A stretch of 32,093 nucleotides of DNA from Gammaproteobacteria bacterium (GTDB lineage: Bacteria > Pseudomonadota > Gammaproteobacteria > SZUA-152): assembly GCA_011051685.1 (NCBI GenBank), contig DRKQ01000260.1, forward strand, positions 1-32,093, read 5' to 3'. Positions 1 to 6,896 of this stretch are shown here, in pieces (within the stretch, counting starts at the first letter, position 1; each line of letters begins with the position of its first letter). The position numbers and the translations under genes are program-made. Under the pieces are notes generated by a model, which was given only the letters and a program-made list of their open reading frames with translations, was not told where the DNA came from and did not search any database.

Positions 1-495
1 CAGCACTTCCATCATGGCGCGCTCGGGTGCCGAGACCGCTATGGCGTAGGTGGCCAGTTCCTTTTTGGTGAGGCCCGCCTTCGGATCGTCGGCAAACAGC
101 TTGGTAGTGGAATAACGAAGTTCCACCCCCCAGTCATAGTTCCGGAACCAGGCAGGCAACCGGGTACCGGGACTGCCAAACAGGGTTACGCGCCCACCCT
201 TCCCCATCGTCAGGTAATGGGCATACCCCTGCAGTTGCAGCGCCGTTTTGGCCCCCACATGCACGGGCAGCTTCAATTGTTCTTGGAGGGCATGCAGGCC
301 ACCGGTCCAGTCAACCGTGCCGCCAACGCGCACATAGGCGCTCTGGCCGACGCGCCGTATCCAGCCGCTTTTCTCATACTCGTGCACCAGTTGCTGGTAG
401 GCGCCCTGCGCCTCCAGCCAGCGCGACACCGCCACAGTGCCCTGGGGCCATGCTGTGAGCAGACGGTTTAATTTGCTACGGGGTTCACTAGCCAT
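1..495 (-). CDS. Type IV toxin-antitoxin AbiEi family antitoxin (5' part, runs off left edge)
   Basis: Reading the minus strand from ATG at 495 gives 165 codons without a stop up to the window edge. The N-terminus (KLNRLLTAWPQGTVAVSRWL) and the following SGWIRRVGQSAYVR and GLHALQEQLKLPVHVG segments match, from memory, the AbiEi_3 winged-helix N-terminal domain and the start of the AbiEi C-terminal domain (KTALQLQGYAHYL). In this family AbiEi is a transcriptional repressor that neutralises AbiEii, a nucleotidyltransferase-like toxin, and autoregulates the pair, often giving phage resistance by abortive infection. The toxin gene would lie to the left, outside the window, so pairing is inferred. 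No strong Shine-Dalgarno is visible before 495. The upstream region to 736 is AT-rich, unlike the genes to its right, and the gene sits just past a tRNA cluster, which suggests an accessory insertion. Confidence 0.8.
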   Translation of the reverse strand, partial: MASEPRSKLNRLLTAWPQGTVAVSRWLEAQGAYQQLVHEYEKSGWIRRVGQSAYVRVGGTVDWTGGLHALQEQLKLPVHVGAKTALQLQGYAHYLTMGKGGRVTLFGSPGTRLPAWFRNYDWGVELRYSTTKLFADDPKAGLTKKELATYAIAVSAPERAMMEVL

Positions 496-736
496 GTTTG
501 TTAATCTAGTGCAAAAACAAACCCGGCTCAAATGAAAAGTTTATTTTGAATCTGATTTAACAGATTTTTCTTGTTAATTGTGCGCTTTGGTAAACCGTAC
601 AACAGTGAATAAGTAGAGTTGAGAGCGACACGCCTCTCGTCAGCCGGGAAGAATCACCGTCAAGCGGCAGAGTAAACTATTCTCCCGACCGCTTTGCCTC
701 TATTACCAAGATAGGGCACGATGCAAACTGTTTTAA

Positions 737-823
737 TGGTGCCCGGGGCCGGAATCGAACCGGCACGGCCGTGAAGCCGAGGGATTTTAAGTCCCTTGTG
801 TCTACCAGTTTCACCACCCGGGC
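737..823 (-). tRNA. tRNA-Leu (anticodon TAA)
   Basis: The minus strand reads GCCCGGGTGGTG at the 5' end and closes with CCCGGGC plus A and an encoded CCA at 739-737. The anticodon arm is AGGGA, loop CTTAAAA, TCCCT, so the anticodon is TAA (leucine, codon UUA). The long variable arm and the total length of 87 nt fit a class II leucine tRNA, and the T-loop GGTTCGATTCC is present. It is last of a Gly-Cys-Leu array, equivalent by position to leuZ of E. coli. Confidence 0.95.
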
Positions 824-891
824 AGGGCGTGTTGGATGACGGCATCGATTGTACCGTTTGTTCCAGGCAGTGGGAATCCAACTCAAAAATA

Positions 892-965
892 TGGAGGCGG
901 AACCCGGAGTCGAACCGAGGTACACGGATTTGCAATCCGCTGCATAGCCACTCTGCCATTCCGCC
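892..965 (-). tRNA. tRNA-Cys (anticodon GCA)
   Basis: Minus strand GGCGGAATGGCAGAGTGG opens the gene. The anticodon loop is TTGCAAA, giving anticodon GCA. The discriminator base is T (U73), the known identity base for tRNA-Cys, followed by an encoded CCA at 894-892. The acceptor stem GGCGGAA pairs with TTCCGCC. Middle member of the Gly-Cys-Leu array (cysT position). Confidence 0.95.
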
Positions 966-1016
966 GTGTGATCTGCGGGCTGCCCTTGGCTATAAATCCA
1001 AGTCAGGCCCATAACC

Positions 1017-1046
1017 AAAAAAACCCCGACCGCAGGATCGAGGTTT
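1017..1046 (-). terminator. Intrinsic terminator between tRNA-Gly and tRNA-Cys
   Basis: On the minus strand AAACCTCGA (1046-1038) pairs with TCGGGGTTT (1029-1021) around an 8-nt loop, with one G-U pair, and a run of seven T follows (1023-1017). On the plus strand the same stem has a C-A mismatch, so the minus-strand orientation is favoured. It lies downstream of pgsA and tRNA-Gly and before tRNA-Cys, so tRNA-Cys and tRNA-Leu may depend on read-through or on their own promoter. Confidence 0.65.
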
Positions 1047-1099
1047 TGCAAGCTGGCGCCATTCCCCTTCCTTGTGACCGACTCGCAACAAAAAAGAAA

Positions 1100-1175
1100 T
1101 GGAGCGGGAAACGAGATTCGAACTCGCGACCCCAACCTTGGCAAGGTTGTGCTCTACCAACTGAGCTATTCCCGC
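1100..1175 (-). tRNA. tRNA-Gly (anticodon GCC)
   Basis: Minus strand GCGGGAATAGCTCAG opens the gene, the anticodon arm is CAACC, loop TTGCCAA, GGTTG (anticodon GCC), the T arm is CGAGTTCGAATCTCG, and the acceptor closes with TTCCCGC, T and an encoded CCA at 1102-1100. 76 nt. It lies 72 bp downstream of pgsA, the position of glyW in E. coli. Confidence 0.95.
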
Positions 1176-1247
1176 CTGCGCTTCAAGGCGACGTATTGTA
1201 CCGGCGGGGGCTTCGCTGTCAAGCATCCACCACGAGATTGTACTGCC

Positions 1248-1823
1248 CTAGTCACCATTTTCCTGCAACGAGGGCCAGGCGGCACGAATATAGATCACCA
1301 TGGACCACAGGGTGAGGCCGGCGGAGATGTACAGGAACACGAAGCCGGCGTCCGCGGTGGGAAAATCGCCGATGGGCTCACGGTAGAGCAACAGCACCAG
1401 GGCCAGCATCTGCGTGGAGGTCTTGATCTTGCCGATCACCGACACCGCCACCTGGGCCCGCTCCCCCAGCTCGGCCATCCACTCACGCAGGGCGGAGATG
1501 ACGATCTCGCGGCCGATGATCACCGCCGCCGGCAGGGCCATGAACACCCCGGGAAAGGGGGTGGGATTGACGTCTACCAGCAGCACCAGGGCCACGGCCA
1601 CCATGAGCTTGTCCGCCACCGGGTCGAGAAAGGCGCCGAAGGCGGAGGTGAGGCCCATGCGCCGCGCCAGGTAGCCGTCGAACCAGTCGGTCCACGCCGC
1701 CACGGCAAACACCACGGTGGCCGCCACGTTGGACCAGGCCACCGGCAGGTAGAACAGCACCACAAACACCGGGATGAGCACGATGCGCAGCAGGGTCAGC
1801 AGGTTGGGCAGGTTGAGGTTCAT
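1248..1823 (-). CDS. pgsA: CDP-diacylglycerol--glycerol-3-phosphate 3-phosphatidyltransferase PgsA
   Basis: A 191-residue integral membrane enzyme that makes phosphatidylglycerol phosphate from CDP-diacylglycerol and sn-glycerol 3-phosphate, the committed step to phosphatidylglycerol and cardiolipin at the inner membrane. The CDP-alcohol phosphotransferase signature is complete: DWFDGYLARRMG, then SAFGAFLDPVADK at about residues 46-72, preserving the D-x2-D-G-x2-A-R...G-x3-D-x3-D pattern. The N-terminus MNLNLPNLLTLLRIVLIPVF matches the family start, and several hydrophobic segments follow. Length is close to the roughly 180-190 residues usual for the family. It sits downstream of uvrC on the same strand and upstream of tRNA-Gly, as in enterobacteria, but a structured repeat occupies the 148 bp between uvrC and pgsA, so it may have its own promoter. 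Confidence 0.95.
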   Translation of the reverse strand: MNLNLPNLLTLLRIVLIPVFVVLFYLPVAWSNVAATVVFAVAAWTDWFDGYLARRMGLTSAFGAFLDPVADKLMVAVALVLLVDVNPTPFPGVFMALPAAVIIGREIVISALREWMAELGERAQVAVSVIGKIKTSTQMLALVLLLYREPIGDFPTADAGFVFLYISAGLTLWSMVIYIRAAWPSLQENGD

Positions 1824-1853
1824 TGATTCATTACCACGGGTGTTTCGTCCATT

Positions 1854-1934
1854 CCTTCTCCCCTTCTAGGGGAGAAGGCCAGGATGAGGGGTGAGTGGCG
1901 TAGCCACTTTAGACGATAACGTCATCACCCCTCA
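1854..1934. repeat. Structured intergenic repeat with nested palindromes (uvrC-pgsA gap)
   Basis: Three perfect inverted repeats lie in a row. CCTTCTCCCC (1854-1863) pairs with GGGGAGAAGG (1869-1878) around a 5-nt loop. TGAGGGGTGA (1885-1894) pairs with TCACCCCTCA (1925-1934), and nested inside is AGTGGC (1894-1899) with GCCACT (1903-1908) around GTA. This looks like a small dispersed intergenic element of the type with CTCCCC...GGGGAG ends common in proteobacterial genomes. Its copy number cannot be seen from one window. Confidence 0.6.
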
Positions 1935-1971
1935 AGGGGAGAGGGGGTCAATACTTTAGTGTTAACAGGCC

Positions 1972-3846
1972 CTAGGGTTCATCCCCATGAAACACATCAT
2001 ACACCCGCTGCGCCAGTTGCTTGCTGATGCCGGGCACGCTGGCCAGGTCCTCCACCCCGGCGCGGGCCACCTCCTGCAGGCCGCCGAACTGCTTGAGCAG
2101 GGTCTGGCGGCGTTTGGGGCCGAGGCCGGCGATGCCTTCCAGCACCGAGGTGTTGCGGGCCTTGGCGCGGCGCTGACGGTGGCCGGTGATGGCGAAGCGA
2201 TGGGCCTCGTCGCGGATCTGCTGGATCAGATGCAGTGCAGGCGAATCCGCAGGCAGTATACGGGGCGTGCCTTCGCGTAACAATTCGCCGCCGGCATTCT
2301 GTTCGCCGGGCCGCGCGGCGGACAGGATCAGCTGCTCCTCGCCGGGCCGCCGCGCCGGCCCCTTGGCCACCCCCAGCAGGGTCACTTCGTTGATCTGCAA
2401 TTCCTCCATCACCGCCTCGGCCTCGCTCACCTGCCCCTTGCCGCCATCAATGAGCAGGATGTCCGGCAGCTTGCCCTCGCCCTTTTTCAGCCGCGTGTAG
2501 CGGCGCAGCAGGGCCTGGCGCATGGCGGCGTAGTCGTCACCGGGGGTGATGCCCTCGATGTTGAAGCGCCGGTAGTCGGATTTCACCGGCCCCGTGGTGT
2601 CCAGCACCACGCAGGAGGCCACGGTGGCCTCGCCCTGGGTGTGGCTGATGTCGAAGCACTCCAGGCGCTGCGGCGGGCTGTCCAGTTGCAGCACCTCCTG
2701 CAGGGCCTCGAAACGGCGCAGCACCGTGGACTGGGTGGCGATCTGCGCCTTGAGCGCGTTTTCTGCGTTGGTCACCGCCATGGCCACCCAGCGGGCCCGC
2801 TCGCCGCGCAGCTTGTGGGTAATCTGCACCTTGTGGCCGCTCTCCTCGCCCAGCACCGTCTGCAGCAACTCGTCCCCCTCCCCGGCCAGGGGCTGGTTGA
2901 CGAGGATCTCCCCCGGCACCGTGCGCCCGGCGGCCCCCAGGTAATACTGGGCGATGAAGGCCGCCAGCACCTCGCCGGGCTCGGCCCCCTCGGTGTGTTT
3001 TGGGAAAAAGGTCTTGTTGCCCAGGTTGCGCCCGTCGCGCACGAAGAATACCTGCACACAGGCCAGGCCGCCGCTGACCACCGCGGCGATCACGTCCAGG
3101 TTGCCGCCCTCGCCGCTCACGTACTGGGTCTCCTGCACCCGCCGCAGGCTGGCGATGAGGTCGCGGATCTGCGCCGCCTCCTCGAAGGCCAGGGCCTTTG
3201 AGGCCTGCTCCATCTTCGCCACCAGCTCGTCGATCACCTGGGAACTCTTGCCCTCGAGAAACAGCGTGGTGCGACGCACATCCTCGGCGTACTGCGCCTC
3301 GTCGATGAGCCCCACGCAGGGCGCGGTGCAGCGCTCGATCTGGTATTGCAGGCAGGGCCGCGAACGGTTGCGGAAGAAACTGTCCTCGCACTGGCGCACC
3401 CGAAACAGCTTCTGCAACAGGTGCAGGCTCTCGCGCACCGCCCCGGCGCTGGGGTACGGCCCGAAATAGCGCCCCCTGGCGCGCTTCGCGCCGCGGTGAT
3501 AGGCCAGCCGCGGGAAGGCCTCGTCCGTGGACAAATAGATGTAGGGGTAGCTTTTGTCGTCGCGCAACAGGATGTTGTAGCGCGGCTTGAGCTCCTTGAT
3601 GAGGTTGTTCTCGAGGATCAGCGCCTCGTTCTCGGTGTGGGTGACGGTGACTTCCACGCCGCGAATCTGCGCCACCAGGGCGCGGGTCTTGGGCCCCAGG
3701 TTGGACTTGCTGAAATAACTGGACACGCGCTTTTTCAGGTTGCGCGCCTTGCCCACGTAGAGCACCCGGCCCTCAGCGTCCAGCATGCGGTATACGCCGG
3801 GACGGCTGGTGAGGGTTTTGAGGAAGGCCTTGCTATCGAATTGCAT
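1972..3846 (-). CDS. uvrC: Excinuclease ABC subunit UvrC
   Basis: 624 residues, close to the usual family length of about 600-620. UvrC makes both incisions around a lesion in UvrAB-initiated nucleotide excision repair. An N-terminal GIY-YIG nuclease domain (about residues 13-95; [19 protein letters not shown]) makes the 3' cut. A Cys-rich stretch follows ([15 protein letters not shown], about 163-177), then a UVR domain that contacts UvrB (about 203-238), an RNase H-like domain with CFDISHTQG at about 397-405 and LLIDGGKGQ that makes the 5' cut, and C-terminal helix-hairpin-helix motifs ([32 protein letters not shown]). All domains are present and intact. Upstream of the E. coli gene is uvrY; here the upstream neighbour is a palindromic repeat and a uracil-DNA glycosylase, so two DNA repair genes are adjacent. 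The Shine-Dalgarno before ATG 3846 is weak. Confidence 0.97.
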   Translation of the reverse strand: MQFDSKAFLKTLTSRPGVYRMLDAEGRVLYVGKARNLKKRVSSYFSKSNLGPKTRALVAQIRGVEVTVTHTENEALILENNLIKELKPRYNILLRDDKSYPYIYLSTDEAFPRLAYHRGAKRARGRYFGPYPSAGAVRESLHLLQKLFRVRQCEDSFFRNRSRPCLQYQIERCTAPCVGLIDEAQYAEDVRRTTLFLEGKSSQVIDELVAKMEQASKALAFEEAAQIRDLIASLRRVQETQYVSGEGGNLDVIAAVVSGGLACVQVFFVRDGRNLGNKTFFPKHTEGAEPGEVLAAFIAQYYLGAAGRTVPGEILVNQPLAGEGDELLQTVLGEESGHKVQITHKLRGERARWVAMAVTNAENALKAQIATQSTVLRRFEALQEVLQLDSPPQRLECFDISHTQGEATVASCVVLDTTGPVKSDYRRFNIEGITPGDDYAAMRQALLRRYTRLKKGEGKLPDILLIDGGKGQVSEAEAVMEELQINEVTLLGVAKGPARRPGEEQLILSAARPGEQNAGGELLREGTPRILPADSPALHLIQQIRDEAHRFAITGHRQRRAKARNTSVLEGIAGLGPKRRQTLLKQFGGLQEVARAGVEDLASVPGISKQLAQRVYDVFHGDEP

Positions 3847-3869
3847 CAGTTGTTATGAACCTGATATTC

Positions 3870-3949
3870 ATCGTCTCGAAACAATTGCAACTATCTCCGT
3901 GTGGGAGCGCCTTTCCAGGCGCGATTCGCGCCTGGAAAGGCGCTCCCAC
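3870..3949. repeat. REP-like dispersed repeat, copy A (leader plus perfect 49-bp palindrome)
   Basis: Positions 3901-3924 and 3926-3949 are perfect 24-bp inverted arms (starting GTGGGAGCGCCTTTCC) around a single T. The 31 bp before it begin ATCGTCTCGAAACAATTGC. The same leader recurs at 6707, 29135 and about 29201, and the palindrome recurs at 29237-29278. It lies between the divergently read end of the UDG gene and the start of uvrC. The structure fits a mobile REP/BIME-type element. On RNA it would form a very stable hairpin. Confidence 0.8.
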
Positions 3950-3964
3950 GGAACAAAATCATCT

Positions 3965-4609
3965 TTAGCCATCCACCAGGGCCCGCGCCCGGGCAAACAC
4001 CGCCTGAAACATCTCCGGGGTGAGCCGGCGGGTCTGGGTGTTGTAGCGGCTGCAATGGTAGGAATCCAGCAGAGAAAGCCCATCAGGTAGTGCATGTAAC
4101 TGATTGTGACCAAAGGGATAATCCTTTAGTTTCAGGCCCAGGGCCCGCAGCACCGCGCCGTGGGCGATGGTGCCCAGGGCCAGCACGCAGGCCCCGGGCC
4201 GCAGGGACGCCAGCTCCGCCTTGAGGTAGGCGTTGCAGGTGCGGATCTCCTCCCCCGTGGGCTTGTTCTGCGGCGGCAGGCATTTCACCGCGTTGGTGAT
4301 GCGGCAGTTTTTGAGACGCAGGCCGTCGTCCGCCGACTCGGACACCGGCGCGGTGCTGAAGCCCGTGTCGTACAGGGTCTGGTAGAGCAGGATGCCGGCG
4401 TGATCGCCGGTAAACGGCCGGCCCGTGGCGTTGGCGCCGTGCATCCCCGGCGCCAGGCCGACGATGAGCAGGCCGGGATTTCGGGCGCCAAAAGGTGGCA
4501 CGGGACGGGCGTGATAGTCCGGGTGTTCCTGCTTGTTGGCGTCGAGAAAGGTGCTCAGGCGATGGCACTGGCGGCACCCCAGGTCGAAAATGGGCGTCTT
4601 GTCTGTCAT
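3965..4609 (-). CDS. Uracil-DNA glycosylase, family 4/5 (Fe-S type)
   Basis: 214 residues from ATG 4609. The protein removes uracil (and, in family 5, other deaminated bases) from DNA to start base excision repair. Motif 1 is GLAPGMHGANATGRPFTGDH (residues 51-70), resembling the family 5 (UDGb) form GLAP-x2-G-x-N-x-TGR-x-FTGD, where no Asp/Glu general base is present. The second motif is HCSRYN (185-190), the H-x-S-x2-N signature. Four cysteines, C12, C15, C110 and C125, fit the C-x2-C...C-x14-C cluster ligand pattern of the thermostable-type UDGs. I chose ATG 4609 because the family begins just before the first Cys pair; an open frame continues upstream to 4744 without family similarity. It shares its strand with uvrC. 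Family 5 is more likely than family 4 from motif 1. Confidence 0.88.
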   Translation of the reverse strand: MTDKTPIFDLGCRQCHRLSTFLDANKQEHPDYHARPVPPFGARNPGLLIVGLAPGMHGANATGRPFTGDHAGILLYQTLYDTGFSTAPVSESADDGLRLKNCRITNAVKCLPPQNKPTGEEIRTCNAYLKAELASLRPGACVLALGTIAHGAVLRALGLKLKDYPFGHNQLHALPDGLSLLDSYHCSRYNTQTRRLTPEMFQAVFARARALVDG

Positions 4610-4670
4610 GGAGACACAGCATACCATTTTGCGTAGGCTTTGATTCCATGCGAACAAAGCGGCACACTTG

Positions 4671-4712
4671 TGTTCCAAAAGAATGGTGTTCCAAATGACT
4701 GTTGTTCCAAAA
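4671..4712. repeat. Three direct repeats TGTTCCAAA(A/T) with a 16-bp period
   Basis: TGTTCCAAAA at 4671-4680, TGTTCCAAAT at 4687-4696 and TGTTCCAAAA at 4703-4712 are spaced exactly 16 bp apart. They lie between the UDG gene (minus) and the lipoprotein gene (plus), in the shared upstream region. The regular spacing (about 1.5 helical turns) suggests a protein-binding array rather than chance, but no regulator is known to me for this word. Confidence 0.6.
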
Positions 4713-4821
4713 GGAAGCGGCTGCGCAAACTGTGCACCGGTCAATAAAGCCGGGCCAGGAATGCGCCGCTAATCCAGACAACACAGCCACAATTCGTCAA
4801 AGGTGTAAGGAAGGTGTAAGT

Positions 4822-5700
4822 ATGCTGAAAAAACTGACTATGATCCTCCTGGCCGTGGGCCTCAGCGGCGCACTGGGCGGTTGCCTGGTGAAAAAGAAGG
4901 ATCCGTCGGAAATCCCCACCTACACGAGTACCGATCCCGTGTTGCGTTTCTATCAGCCGGGGGACACGATCAATTATCTGGTACAGGCACAAGACGGCGT
5001 CACCACACGGACGGGCACCTTGCAAATCAAGTGGGAAAACACAAACCCGATTCCCAGCCCATTCCCACCGAATACCTATACCGTACTGAAGGAAACCACC
5101 ACTCTGACTCTGGGCCAGACTTCCCCCGTCACCGACACACTGGTGCGCTATGTGGAACAGGACACCACAACCGGCACAACCACCACGGGCAGCATGTACC
5201 TGCGGGCGTTCGATTCACCCACGGCCGGCGAATATTTTTGGCTCAGCCCGTCAAATGTACCAACGAGCAGTGTGCAGCGTTTTGAGATATTCCGCTCTCC
5301 GCTGGATACGGCGGCAATGGCGGGACAAATAGACCTGGGCAATTATTACGTGGTCGATAATTGCAATGGCACCACCTGCAACGACCAGCTGGCCTTTATC
5401 CAATCCAATACCTTTGAAGTCACTGCCAGCAATCAGACCGTCGATATTCCAGGGACCGGCATCTTCAAAAATGTCTATAAAGTACAGTACAACGCTACCA
5501 TGACCCCGGGGCCCACCACCCCTCTGCTGGATATACTCAACGTCTGTGGCGGAACCGGACAAGTCACCTCGCACCAGACCGTGCTTTATATCGTGCCGGA
5601 GATAGGCGTCATTAAAATGGTAAATACGTGTACGGATCAGGGAGGGGGCGCACCTGTTATCTATATTGCCACCCTGGATACCACCACCTTCCAGTATTAA
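4822..5700 (+). CDS. Predicted lipoprotein, function unknown
   Basis: 292 residues. The start at 4822 is set by AAGGTG seven nt upstream and by the signal peptide MLKKLTMILLAVGLSGALGGC, whose lipobox ALGGC places the lipidated Cys at residue 21. LVKKKDPSE follows, so no Asp at +2 and outer-membrane sorting by the Lol rule is likely. The mature part is rich in Thr, Ser, Asn and Pro (for example QDTTTGTTTTGSMYLRAF) and looks like an all-beta extracytoplasmic domain. It has a Cys pair in DNCNGTTCND and further Cys near LNVCGGTG and NTCTDQGG that may form disulfides. I recognise no family. AAGGTGTAAG occurs twice (4800-4809, 4811-4820) around the ribosome-binding site. Its 3' end is convergent with flgL, so it is not part of the flagellar operon. 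Confidence 0.8.
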   Translation: MLKKLTMILLAVGLSGALGGCLVKKKDPSEIPTYTSTDPVLRFYQPGDTINYLVQAQDGVTTRTGTLQIKWENTNPIPSPFPPNTYTVLKETTTLTLGQTSPVTDTLVRYVEQDTTTGTTTTGSMYLRAFDSPTAGEYFWLSPSNVPTSSVQRFEIFRSPLDTAAMAGQIDLGNYYVVDNCNGTTCNDQLAFIQSNTFEVTASNQTVDIPGTGIFKNVYKVQYNATMTPGPTTPLLDILNVCGGTGQVTSHQTVLYIVPEIGVIKMVNTCTDQGGGAPVIYIATLDTTTFQY

Positions 5701-5715
5701 CAGGCACCCGATGGG

Positions 5716-5737
5716 CCGGTGACAACAAGTCACCCGG
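5716..5737. terminator. Stem-loop between convergent lipoprotein and flgL genes (possible terminator)
   Basis: GGTGAC (5718-5723) pairs with GTCACC (5729-5734) around AACAA, and CC/GG can extend the stem past a bulged C. It is placed exactly between two convergent genes, as a bidirectional terminator would be, but there is no T-run on either strand. Confidence 0.35.
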
Positions 5738-5748
5738 TTGCAGACAAA

Positions 5749-6669
5749 TCACAAAAAGTTAAACAAGGACAAATTCTGGATCCGCGTAAAACTCTGTTGC
5801 GCGGCCTGCAGACCCGTGAGCTGCAGATTCAGACGACTCACCGCCTCGGCATAATCCAGGTCCTCGATGGACGACAGGGTCTTCTGCCCTTGCAGGATTA
5901 TGTCTTCGTTCAGGGCCCGGTGGTTGTCAATTGCATTGAGCCGTGCGCCAGTCTGGGCGCGGAAGGCCACCAAGTGATCCATGGCCAGTTTCAGATCGTC
6001 GGGCACCGTGGCGGTGGAAGCGTTGGTCTCCAGGGCAATGGCGAATTGTTCCATCGTCTCGAAGATGTTCTGGTTGCCACCGCCTGACACGGGGACGTCC
6101 ATAAACACGTCCTGACCATTGTTGCCGGTTGCGACAAAGCGAGTCTGGCCGATTTGTACGTTTCGTTGCCCCAGGTCGCCGGTATAGGCATAGTCAAACA
6201 GGCCACTGCCAGGAGGAACCTCGGTTTCCGTCACCGGGGCAGTGTCCACGTTAAAGCCGGCAAAGATGTATTCACCGTTGCTGTCCGCCGTATTTGCGGT
6301 GGATATCATTTCCTTCAGCAGGCTGCGCACTTCCACCGCCAGAAAAGAGCGCTCTTTGGCGCCGAGGGTGGGATTGTTGCCTTGGACTGCAAGTTCGTGG
6401 GCGCGCTGCAGTACATCAATGCTGTGTCCCAGGGTAGTATCTTCCTGCTGATTGCGGGATTCCGCCACGTTGGCATTTTCCTTGAATTGGATATGGGTGT
6501 CGATCACCTTGTTTAAGGCCAGCACCTGGGTCGAACCCAGGACGTCGTCGGAGGGCACCAGGATGCGCTTACCCGTGGCCAGTTGTTGCTGGGTATTACT
6601 CAGCTTGGACTGGTTGTCCAGCATGGCGGCGACGCCGCGTGCCTGCATCTGGGCAGTGGAGATTCGCAT
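5749..6669 (-). CDS. flgL: Flagellar hook-filament junction protein FlgL (HAP3)
   Basis: 306 residues. FlgL is the second junction protein between the hook and the flagellin filament, exported by the flagellar type III system with FlgN as chaperone. The flagellin-like N-terminal helix MRISTAQMQARGVAAMLDNQ followed by SKLSNTQQQLATGKRILVPSDD, and the C-terminal helix NLQLTGLQAAQQSFTRIQNL ending in FNFL, are the coiled-coil termini shared by FlgL and flagellins. Length and the flgK-flgL order identify FlgL rather than flagellin. It is separated from flgK by 227 bp that hold a copy of the dispersed repeat, so cotranscription with flgK is less certain than in other genomes. The ribosome-binding site before 6669 is weak. 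Confidence 0.95.
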   Translation of the reverse strand: MRISTAQMQARGVAAMLDNQSKLSNTQQQLATGKRILVPSDDVLGSTQVLALNKVIDTHIQFKENANVAESRNQQEDTTLGHSIDVLQRAHELAVQGNNPTLGAKERSFLAVEVRSLLKEMISTANTADSNGEYIFAGFNVDTAPVTETEVPPGSGLFDYAYTGDLGQRNVQIGQTRFVATGNNGQDVFMDVPVSGGGNQNIFETMEQFAIALETNASTATVPDDLKLAMDHLVAFRAQTGARLNAIDNHRALNEDIILQGQKTLSSIEDLDYAEAVSRLNLQLTGLQAAQQSFTRIQNLSLFNFL

Positions 6670-6706
6670 GGGTTTGTCTCTTTATGTGCTCGTCATCTAC
6701 TTATTA

Positions 6707-6755
6707 ATCGTCTTAAAATAATTGCTACAGGGTTGTTTCCCCGTGTGTGAGTCGC
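6707..6755. repeat. Dispersed repeat, copy B (leader only, palindrome decayed)
   Basis: ATCGTCTTAAAATAATTGC at 6707-6725 is followed by TACAGGGTTGTTTCCCC and GTGTGTGAG, matching the leader of copies A, C and D up to the start of the palindrome, after which the similarity stops. It lies in the 227-bp flgK-flgL gap. Apart from this repeat I see no gene in 6670-6896. Confidence 0.55.
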
Positions 6756-6896
6756 TATGGATAACCTGTGTTCACTCACTGCACCTTCAAGCATTCCCAA
6801 GGGGGTGAATGCCCGCCATTGTCTGTCAAGCCAACACTGAGACCCTTGATATCGCTAGCTACTTTCTCGCTGGTTGAGTTCGCTGATTGTGGTTCC

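Noticed and set aside
217-471. Plus-strand open frame of 84 codons
   Set aside because: It is the antisense shadow of the AbiEi gene, which has clear family similarity on the minus strand.
549-570. Hairpin AATCTG/CAGATT followed by T-run
   Set aside because: AT-only weak stem with no plus-strand gene upstream; more likely part of an AT-rich promoter region.
1074-1826. Plus-strand open frame of 250 codons
   Set aside because: It runs through tRNA-Gly and antisense to pgsA; the composition is that of a GC-rich shadow frame.
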